DNA of 9,517 nt. It comes from an uncultured Clostridiaceae bacterium (GTDB taxonomy: Bacteria > Bacillota > Clostridia > Lachnospirales > Lachnospiraceae). The notes under the pieces were generated by a model, which saw only the letters and a list, made by a program, of their open reading frames with translations, searched no databases and had not been told where the DNA came from. Shown one piece after another: positions 1 through 5,874 of the stretch. A program made the translations under genes and the position numbers. Location: NCBI GenBank assembly GCA_947175375.1, contig CAMWMT010000064.1, forward strand, positions 1-9,517. The letters run 5' to 3'. Within the stretch, counting starts at the first letter, position 1. The number at the start of each line of letters is the position of its first letter.

Positions 1-2
1 AT

Positions 3-1106
3 CTTGGGGACTGTATCACGACTGCCATTGTCTGCAATATCGGCGCAAAACCAAGTGCGAAACGTGTTGGCATCGTAAACATTATTTTTAACCTTGGTCA
101 GTCTGTCGTTACGTTCAGTGCGATTTTCCTGCTTTACAACCTTGGATTTTTGGATGGCATCTGGGATCGTGTGATCTATTCCGCTGGTATAGCAAATACA
201 AACACACTTTTCAATCTCGCCTGCGCCATCCTGCTGTTTCCTGCTCTGAATCTGTTTGAAAAACTGAGCCACAGACTTGTAAAGGATGAACCGGTAGCAG
301 TTGGAAAATACGATACACTTCTGGATGCGCTGAATCCGGCGTTTTTCAATACTCCGGCTCTTGCGTTTGGCCGCTGTTATGATGCGCTTCTGGTGATATA
401 TGATCTGTCCCGGACAAATATCAGTCGTGCATTTACCCTGGTCGATCATTATGATGAGAAAACAGCAGTTCAGATAACCGAGCAGGAGGATGATGTTGAC
501 CTCTTAACGGATCGGGTCAGTAACTATCTGATTCAGATCTCCGCACATATTACGGCACCCAATCATGTGGAGATTATGAACCACTATCTTACAGTTGCTT
601 CTGATTTTGAACGGTTGAGCGATCATGCGCTTAATATTACGGAGATTGCAGAGTCTTTGCACAAAAATCAGGAGGTGCTTCCAAAGGAAGCAATATCGGA
701 ACTAAACGTACTCCAGCAATTGCTTGATACGATCCTGGAATATGGCGAGACAACATTTAGAAAGAGGGATCTGGACGCCGCCCGGCATATTGAGCCGTTA
801 GATCAGGTGGTAGACGATATGATAAATGTGTTGAAGGATAACAATCTGGAGCGTCTCCGGTTCGGTGTTTGTTCTACTTTTGTAGGCACGGAGTTTTTGA
901 ATTTACTCTCTGAAGCGGACTCCATTTCGGATGTTTGCTCTAGTATCGGCATAGCCACCATCGCAAGAGCGATTCCCGATATTAAACACCAGACCCATAA
1001 ATATATTTCAAGACTGCACTCGGGGCAGGATGAGGCGTTCAACCAAGAATACCAGACTGCCTATGAGCGATATCTGGGGCTTTTGAAGGACCCTGACGAG
1101 AGTTAG
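3..1106 (+). CDS. Na/Pi cotransporter family protein with PhoU-like C-terminal domain (5' partial)
   Basis: This is the last 367 residues of a sodium-dependent phosphate transporter of the NptA / Na-Pi-II-related type; the frame is open to the window edge, so the true start lies upstream. It opens with the family-typical GDCITTAIVCNIGAKPSAKR, followed by hydrophobic segments around residues 23-48 and 63-78. The rest is a cytoplasmic PhoU-like helical domain. Its first bundle carries an acidic EQEDDVDLLTD stretch and SDFERLSDHALNITE, matching the PhoU E/DxxxD metal-site pattern. A second acidic set (EPLDQVVDDMIN, then NLLSEADSISD) fits the second PhoU bundle. Members of this family move phosphate across the membrane, and the PhoU-like tail is thought to be regulatory. 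The stop is TAG, and I see no convincing terminator after it. The TTG at 150 is internal to the real frame and is not a start. Family assignment is strong; the ion specificity is inferred. Confidence 0.9.
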   Translation, partial: LGDCITTAIVCNIGAKPSAKRVGIVNIIFNLGQSVVTFSAIFLLYNLGFLDGIWDRVIYSAGIANTNTLFNLACAILLFPALNLFEKLSHRLVKDEPVAVGKYDTLLDALNPAFFNTPALAFGRCYDALLVIYDLSRTNISRAFTLVDHYDEKTAVQITEQEDDVDLLTDRVSNYLIQISAHITAPNHVEIMNHYLTVASDFERLSDHALNITEIAESLHKNQEVLPKEAISELNVLQQLLDTILEYGETTFRKRDLDAARHIEPLDQVVDDMINVLKDNNLERLRFGVCSTFVGTEFLNLLSEADSISDVCSSIGIATIARAIPDIKHQTHKYISRLHSGQDEAFNQEYQTAYERYLGLLKDPDES

Positions 1107-1155
1107 ATTGTGCAAGGTATAGAATGCTTGTTTTCCTATTGATGGAGAATTATAA

Positions 1156-1462
1156 ATGGATACTTGCTTTCTGTTGCAGGCGGTATTGAATGATAACTGG
1201 ATGTCTTCTCTGCTGGAATTTACTTCACGAAGTAAAAAAGATGTTGTAAATATGCTGGAAAAGTGGCTGTTTTCTGAGTTTATGTACTCTGGCTTTATAG
1301 AAGAGAATATTTTTCGTAAAAATCATACCAGATGATTCAGAGAATCAGGTAGCGTAATTCTGTTTGATACAACCAGGTGCTGTTAACGGGACAAGGTCTG
1401 GAGGGTATATTATTGCTCAGTATTTATTGAAAAAACGAAAACGGGTAAAGGAGAAATGTTGA
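1156..1462 (+). pseudogene. decayed small gene of unknown family, including an intact 59-codon ORF at its 5' end
   Basis: This accounts for most of the 349-base gap between 1106 and 1456. An ATG at 1156 with a TGGAG ribosome binding site opens a 59-codon frame (start MDTCFLLQAVLNDNWM, end at TGA 1333-1335). After about residue 54 the neighbouring frame reads on as protein-like sequence (IIPDDSENQVA, one TAA at 1355-1357, then QPGAVNGTRSGGYIIAQYLL). It ends at a TGA at 1460-1462 that overlaps the ATG of the next gene. One frameshift plus one nonsense change would therefore turn a protein of about 100 aa, translationally coupled to the 208-aa gene, into what is seen. I do not recognise the family. 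Alternatively the 59-aa ORF is a genuine small gene and the rest is spacer. The decay reading is inferred from the frames only. Confidence 0.4.
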
Positions 1463-2082
1463 TAGAAGATTTTGTTTTTAATGTTTATGAAGATGATATT
1501 CTTTCAAAGAGAGAGGACTTATTAAAAAGTGTCTTAAATCAGAAAGTGAAACAAATGATCAGATACGGGCTTGAACCTAAAGAGAATTTTTTTCAGGAGT
1601 ATGAGAATGAAGATAAAATGGCTTTTTCGCTGTCAGAAGGTACATTGGTTATAGAATTTGAAAATGGAACTTCTTTGGCATTTAACAGTGAGGAAAAGAC
1701 ATGGAGTGTTTACACCTGGGCAGAACGATATAAAGGACAAGATCGCCCCATATGCTCTGGACGGTGCGAACTATTAAAGGATGCGGAAGATTTATTTCCT
1801 ATTATGGCTGATGATAAGAAGTATTCAACGGAATTTTTTGCGAATATAATCAATCAAACTCTAATCAGGTATGAAATAATTAAACAGGAACCTTGGGAAG
1901 AATTATACTATTATTTACCAAGAGAGGTTGGTTTAATTCTAACATTCTCAAATAAAAGTCAAATGATATTGTCACACCAATTAACAACGCAAGTAGAGGG
2001 TACTTTCTTTGCTGTTTTAGAGTGGAATCAAATAGATAAAGATATTTATCAAACGCTCTATAAACCAAGTCGTTTTTGGTAA
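1456..2082 (+). CDS. hypothetical protein, possible orphan immunity-type protein
   Basis: A 208-aa acidic, soluble-looking protein with no signal peptide or membrane segment. The ATG at 1456 has a good AAAGGAG ribosome binding site five to six bases upstream. I do not recognise the family. Two stretches resemble each other: about residues 62-78 (GTLVIEFENGTSLAFN) and about residues 157-172 (VGLILTFSNKSQMILS). Each is followed by a Trp-containing strand-like segment, so the protein may be two copies of one beta-rich fold. Nearby DNA is AT-rich: the 60 bases 1441-1500 contain 16 G/C (27%), against 29 of 60 in 6121-6180 inside the GH42 gene. Size, acidity, low GC and the run of small unrelated genes resemble immunity genes left behind in polymorphic-toxin loci, but no toxin domain is visible here. 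That role is inference only. Confidence 0.65.
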   Translation: MLIEDFVFNVYEDDILSKREDLLKSVLNQKVKQMIRYGLEPKENFFQEYENEDKMAFSLSEGTLVIEFENGTSLAFNSEEKTWSVYTWAERYKGQDRPICSGRCELLKDAEDLFPIMADDKKYSTEFFANIINQTLIRYEIIKQEPWEELYYYLPREVGLILTFSNKSQMILSHQLTTQVEGTFFAVLEWNQIDKDIYQTLYKPSRFW

Positions 2083-2171
2083 TCACGTATTGGAGAACCT
2101 GATCTGTGAAAAATAGTAAATTATATCAGATGACAGAAAATATAATAATGCAGTAAAGAAAGTATAAATGT

Positions 2172-2414
2172 ATGTTTTATAAATTGCAAAAATTATATGA
2201 GTATTTGCTGAATAATAATTATTTAAGTGATGCGAAAAGAATAAAAGAAATAACATATGAAATTGAAAAAGGCAGACCGGATCTGGCTAAAGACTGGCTG
2301 ATTGCCATGTGTCATCCCAGATATTTAGGAGATCTTTATATAAAAGAGTTTAACAGCGTTTATGAATGGTGGAATTTTTTGAGTGAAATATCTGATGAAA
2401 TAAAGAAAATGTGA
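2172..2414 (+). CDS. hypothetical small protein, possible immunity-type protein
   Basis: An 80-aa protein rich in charged, aromatic and helix-forming residues, with no signal or membrane segment. The N-terminal part (MFYKLQKLYEYLLNNNYL, then DAKRIKEITYEIEKG) reads as two amphipathic helices. The C-terminal half contains the distinctive DWLIAMCHPRYLGDLY and EWWNFLSEI. It looks like a complete small alpha-helical domain rather than a fragment, but I cannot name the family. The ATG at 2172 is used because the ATG at 2168 runs into a stop after four codons. The ribosome binding site is weak (AAAGAAAG). A perfect TATAAT lies at 2141-2146, but no matching -35 box is clear. It follows the 208-aa gene on the same strand and is similarly AT-rich (18 of 60 G/C in 2221-2280). 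An immunity role is suggested by context only. Confidence 0.6.
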   Translation: MFYKLQKLYEYLLNNNYLSDAKRIKEITYEIEKGRPDLAKDWLIAMCHPRYLGDLYIKEFNSVYEWWNFLSEISDEIKKM

Positions 2415-2434
2415 TCTTTTAGAGTATTTCAATC

Positions 2435-2479
2435 TCACTACAAAGCGTTAAGATAAGCATATGCCACATAATGTAGTGA
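2435..2479. repeat. 8-bp perfect inverted repeat (TCACTACA / TGTAGTGA) in the intergenic region
   Basis: The arms TCACTACA (2435-2442) and TGTAGTGA (2472-2479) are exact reverse complements with 29 bases between them. The spacer contains the palindrome GCATATGC (2457-2464). It sits between the 80-aa gene and the secreted-protein gene. No T-run follows, so it does not look like an intrinsic terminator. It could be an operator, an RNA stem, or chance. Confidence 0.4.
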
Positions 2480-2565
2480 ACGTCAGTTAGGTTTCCTTCA
2501 ATTCAGAAAATATAACAGATACAGATTACAGTGAAAATGATTAAAGTTTAAAAGAAAGGTTAGGC

Positions 2566-3168
2566 ATGATTATGAATTTCAGGAAAAAAACAAAGGTAGT
2601 TGTTGCAACTTCACTTATGGTGGCGTTCCTGTTGTCTGTCGGAGGATTTACCATTGGAGCATATGCAGCTAAGGAAAATAACAGCGGAATAAAAAAATCA
2701 GCGTCTATTATCCATGAAAGCGTGGACATTCTCTATTATGAAAATGGGTGTCCTTATATTCACGACATACTTACAAACAATACGGATAAAACTATTATAG
2801 AAACAGAATATTGTATGTTAGCTTATAACGGAAACGGTTTACCATTGAGACTATATTGGAATTTTCTTGATAGCAGTGCAGAAAGCAGTTATGAAAATCT
2901 TGTTCGGACAGAGGAGAATATTTTATCCAACCAGACTGAAGATTATCGTGGCGGCTGGTCATTGTATGCTGGAGAACTGATGGAAAGCATGCCGGAAGCT
3001 GAAAATGATGAAGCTGCATATTCATTGATCTGTCTAAAACAAGTTGTTTTTGAAGATGGTACTGTTTGGAATAATCCAGATTATGAGAACTGGCTCAAGA
3101 CATATGCAGGGAAAGAAACCAGAATAGATGAATTACAAAATTATTATCCGCATGCATATGAACTGTAA
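2566..3168 (+). CDS. secreted or cell-surface protein of unknown function
   Basis: A 200-aa protein with a classic Sec signal: a basic MNFRKKTK start, a hydrophobic core (VVVATSLMVAFLLSVGGFTI) and a likely signal-peptidase I site after AYA near residue 34. No lipobox cysteine is present, so it is probably released or loosely surface-held. The mature part has one compact domain of about 165 residues with ILYYENGCPYIHDILTNNTD, TEYCMLAYNGNGLPLRLYWN, QTEDYRGGWSLY and LKQVVFEDGTVWNNPDYENW. The pattern (unpaired residues after a signal, NNTDKTI, then a beta-rich core) resembles the FxLAM/DUF5780-like surface domains of Firmicutes, but I hold that only weakly. The ATG at 2566 has GAAAGG six bases upstream; the in-frame ATG at 2572 is the alternative. 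It follows the two immunity-like genes, but no functional link is visible. Confidence 0.75.
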   Translation: MIMNFRKKTKVVVATSLMVAFLLSVGGFTIGAYAAKENNSGIKKSASIIHESVDILYYENGCPYIHDILTNNTDKTIIETEYCMLAYNGNGLPLRLYWNFLDSSAESSYENLVRTEENILSNQTEDYRGGWSLYAGELMESMPEAENDEAAYSLICLKQVVFEDGTVWNNPDYENWLKTYAGKETRIDELQNYYPHAYEL

Positions 3169-3215
3169 TCAGGGATATGTTTGAATTCTGAGCATTCGAT
3201 TGGAAGGTGAGGACT

Positions 3216-3278
3216 TTGGGAAACTATCTTAATCCGGGAAACAGCAGAGATGCATTTTGGACGGATAGAGAGGTATGA
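3216..3278 (+). pseudogene. 20-codon open frame resembling the N-terminus of a lost AAA-ATPase-like paralogue
   Basis: A TTG at 3216, preceded by GGAAGG at 3202-3207, opens a 20-codon frame that ends at TGA 3276-3278, one base before the next gene's ATG. It reads MGNYLNPGNSRDAFWTDREV. The opening GNYLNPGN is, as I know the family, the start of one major branch of AAA-ATPase-like/PD-(D/E)XK proteins. The gene that follows belongs to the same superfamily but opens differently (MARTVSIGNQDF). This suggests the 5' end of a paralogue left after a deletion or gene-fusion event. Its placement could also let it act as a translated leader coupled to the downstream start. Confidence 0.4.
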
Positions 3279-3279
3279 T

Positions 3280-4974
3280 ATGGCAAGAACAGTCAGCATT
3301 GGAAATCAGGATTTTAAAACGATCATAGAAAATCATTATTTTTATGTGGATAAGACAGATTTTATCAGAGAATGGTGGGATAACGGGGATACGGTGACTC
3401 TGATCACCCGACCCAGACGTTTCGGAAAGACTTTGGCCATGAGTATGGTGGAAGCTTTTTTTTCTATAGAATATGCGAATTGTAGTGACCTGTTTGATGG
3501 ACTATCCATATGGCAGGAGGAAAGATATCGGGAACTTCAGGGGACTTATCCGGTGATCAGCCTGTCGTTTGCCAATGTGAAAGACACGAATTATCAGAAT
3601 ACACGGGAAAAACTCTGCCAGTTGATTGCTAGCGAATACGCAAGACATTCTTATCTTCTGGAAGGAAATTATCTTACGGAACAGGAGAAGGATACATTTC
3701 GCAGGAAGGCAGCTTCTATGGGAGATGTGGACGCAACGCTGTCTATAAATCAGTTATCAGAATATATGTGTCGTTACTATGGAAAAAAAGTAATCATTCT
3801 TCTGGATGAATATGATACTCCTTTGCAAGAGGCATATGTACATGGATACTGGGAAGAACTGGTATTATTTACTAGAAATCTGTTTAATGCAACTTTTAAA
3901 ACGAATCCGTATCTGGATCGTGGGCTTATGACCGGGATCACAAGAATCAGCAAAGAATCTATCTTCTCAGACCTGAATAATCTGGAAATAGTAACAACTA
4001 CATCCGTAAAATACCAGGATTCTTTTGGTTTTACGGAGCAGGAAGTTTCAGATGCCTTGGAAGAATACGGATTATCTGAAAAGGAAAGAGAAGTCAAAGA
4101 CTGGTATGATGGCTTTGCATTTGGAAAGAATACGAGTATCTATAATCCATGGTCTATTGTAAATTATCTGGATAAGCAGGTATTTGGACCCTACTGGGCG
4201 AATACCAGTAGCAATCGTCTGGTTGGTAAACTGATTCGAGAAGGCAGCAAAGCGGTAAAACTCATTATGGAAGATTTGATGTGTGGAAAATCATTCCGAA
4301 CGGATATTGATGAACAGATTATCTATGACCAGCTGAATTGGAGTGAGACAGCAATCTGGAGTTTTCTGCTTGCCGGCGGTTATCTGAAGATCAGGCGGTA
4401 TGAGACGGGTATGACTGAGTTTGGGGACTGGGTTCAGAATTATGAGCTGATACTTACAAACTTTGAAGTGAAGGTTATGTTTCGAAATATGATTCGAAAC
4501 TGGTTTAAAACGTCAAGTACCGATTACAATGATTTTGTGAAGGCGATGCTTCAGGGAGATGTTGAAGCTATGAATACTTATATGAATTGGATATGTGAGA
4601 CCATCTTCAGTTCATTTGACACGGGAAAACGCCCATCCGACAGGACAGAGCCGGAACGGTTTTACCATGGTCTGGTGCTGGGTCTGATGGTCGATCTAAA
4701 TGATCGCTATTACATCACCTCAAACAGAGAAAGCGGCTTTGGTCGCTATGACGTACAGATGGAACCAAGAAGAACGGAGGATGACGCAATCCTTCTGGAA
4801 TTTAAAGTGAGAAATCCGAAAAAGGAACACAGTCTGGAAGAGACGCTGCATAACGCGCTGGCACAGATCGAGGATCGGGATTATGCCGCCGGATTGCGCC
4901 AGAGAGGAATTGAAGAGAAGAGGATCCGAAAGTATGGGTTCGCCTTTGAGGGTAAAAAAGTTCTGATCGGGTAA
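3280..4974 (+). CDS. AAA-ATPase-like protein with C-terminal PD-(D/E)XK nuclease domain
   Basis: A 564-aa two-domain protein of the AAA-ATPase_like (PF09820) plus PDDEXK_9 (PF08011) type. Near the N-terminus are FYVDKTDFI and the altered Walker A TRPRRFGKT (43-51). The Walker B strand is VIILLDEYD (171-179). MTGITRISKESIFSDLNN (217-234) is typical of the family and precedes a DWYDGFAFG block. The C-terminal domain keeps a nuclease core: GRYDV (D491), LLEFKV (E507 and K509) and a downstream ALAQI glutamine. All key residues are present, so it looks intact. Such genes are abundant and often multicopy in gut Clostridia and Bacteroidetes; their biological role is not established, with mobile-element or defence links suspected. 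I place the start at 3280, ten codons inside the longest frame, because GAGAGG lies six bases upstream and MARTVSIGNQDF is the usual family start. Confidence 0.9.
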   Translation: MARTVSIGNQDFKTIIENHYFYVDKTDFIREWWDNGDTVTLITRPRRFGKTLAMSMVEAFFSIEYANCSDLFDGLSIWQEERYRELQGTYPVISLSFANVKDTNYQNTREKLCQLIASEYARHSYLLEGNYLTEQEKDTFRRKAASMGDVDATLSINQLSEYMCRYYGKKVIILLDEYDTPLQEAYVHGYWEELVLFTRNLFNATFKTNPYLDRGLMTGITRISKESIFSDLNNLEIVTTTSVKYQDSFGFTEQEVSDALEEYGLSEKEREVKDWYDGFAFGKNTSIYNPWSIVNYLDKQVFGPYWANTSSNRLVGKLIREGSKAVKLIMEDLMCGKSFRTDIDEQIIYDQLNWSETAIWSFLLAGGYLKIRRYETGMTEFGDWVQNYELILTNFEVKVMFRNMIRNWFKTSSTDYNDFVKAMLQGDVEAMNTYMNWICETIFSSFDTGKRPSDRTEPERFYHGLVLGLMVDLNDRYYITSNRESGFGRYDVQMEPRRTEDDAILLEFKVRNPKKEHSLEETLHNALAQIEDRDYAAGLRQRGIEEKRIRKYGFAFEGKKVLIG

Positions 4975-5017
4975 TTTGCGGTATAATAGCAGCTGGCTAT
5001 ACGAAGAGGAATCACAA

Positions 5018-5785
5018 ATGAATAAACAAAAGAGTTCCAGAATAAACAGAATCATCAGACCAGTATCACGGCTTAGAAAAGCATATATAGCAAGACTGGT
5101 CGGAAGATGTGTCATCTTAGCAGGCTGCATTTTTCTCAGCGTTTTAGGATCATCGGAATTTGAATTGCTGGACAGAATGAACTTTTTCAGCCGGTTTTCT
5201 GTCCTGCATATTCTTTGGGGAATATGGGTGATTGATATGGTCTGTCAGCACATTCCTGTAAAGCATATGCCTCTCGGCTCACAAAAACTGTTTCGGGAAC
5301 GATTCCGGCCAGTTCACAAGGAAATCAATTATTCGAGACTTAAAGATTACATAATATCAACAAGAAAAGCGGCCTGCAAAGTTTTTGCCTTATGGACTGT
5401 AATAATTGCAGTGATCGGAGTTCTGTTTCATGCCAACATAATCAACAGAACAGTGCTGTTTTTGATTTCTGTTTTTTTCTATGTGTGTGATTTGATCTGT
5501 GTACTGATATGGTGTCCATTCCGGTTGATCCTGGGAAACCAATGCTGCACTACCTGCCGTATTTTTAACTGGGATCATCTTATGATGTTCAGCCCTCTGA
5601 TCTTTATGGGAGGTTTTTATTCGATCAGCCTTGTTCTGATGGCATGTGCTGTCTGGCTGGTATGGGAATTTTGTGTCATGCGATTTCCTGAGCGGTTTTG
5701 GGAATTTTCAAATGAGGCGTTGAAATGCTCAAATTGTACCGATAAACTGTGTACACAGTATTGTAAAAACTACAGCAACTCCTGA
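5018..5785 (+). CDS. multispanning membrane protein with cysteine-rich cytoplasmic motifs
   Basis: A 255-aa membrane protein of a conserved but, to my knowledge, uncharacterised Clostridia family. A basic N-terminus (1-30) is followed by hydrophobic segments around 31-44, 61-77, 121-139, 144-166 and 190-219. Cysteines cluster in two places: CCTTC (176-180) just before the conserved FNWDHLMMFSP, and CSNCTDKLCTQYC (237-249) near the C-terminus. The second spacing (Cx2Cx4Cx3C) resembles an iron-sulphur or zinc site. The start is set at ATG 5018, with GAAGAGGA seven bases upstream, rather than the TTG at 4976 that begins the longest frame. A TATAAT at 4982-4987, with a poor -35 (TTCTGA, 15-base spacing), could be a weak promoter; otherwise it is transcribed with the nuclease gene 43 bases upstream. 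Membrane location is solid; metal binding is inference. Confidence 0.8.
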   Translation: MNKQKSSRINRIIRPVSRLRKAYIARLVGRCVILAGCIFLSVLGSSEFELLDRMNFFSRFSVLHILWGIWVIDMVCQHIPVKHMPLGSQKLFRERFRPVHKEINYSRLKDYIISTRKAACKVFALWTVIIAVIGVLFHANIINRTVLFLISVFFYVCDLICVLIWCPFRLILGNQCCTTCRIFNWDHLMMFSPLIFMGGFYSISLVLMACAVWLVWEFCVMRFPERFWEFSNEALKCSNCTDKLCTQYCKNYSNS

Positions 5786-5874
5786 CCAAACCATACAGAT
5801 TTACAGAAGACGGTTGTTTTGATACAGCGATATAAGCACAAGGGCGCGTTTAGACTGGATAAAGAGAGGTAATT

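Noticed and set aside
1110..1135. CAAG...CTTG hairpin followed by TTTT after the phosphate transporter
   Set aside because: The stem is only 4-5 pairs and the T-run is short and broken by C; too weak to call a terminator.
1128..1156. TTGTTT-N17-TATAAA as a promoter before the small ORF
   Set aside because: The -35 matches only three of six consensus bases and the -10 overlaps the ATG at 1156.
4976..5017. TTG start extending the membrane protein by 14 residues
   Set aside because: No ribosome binding site fits the TTG, whereas ATG 5018 has GAAGAGGA at seven bases.
4720..5130. 136-codon - strand frame spanning the end of the nuclease gene and the start of the membrane protein gene
   Set aside because: It overlaps two real genes and has no recognisable content or ribosome binding site.
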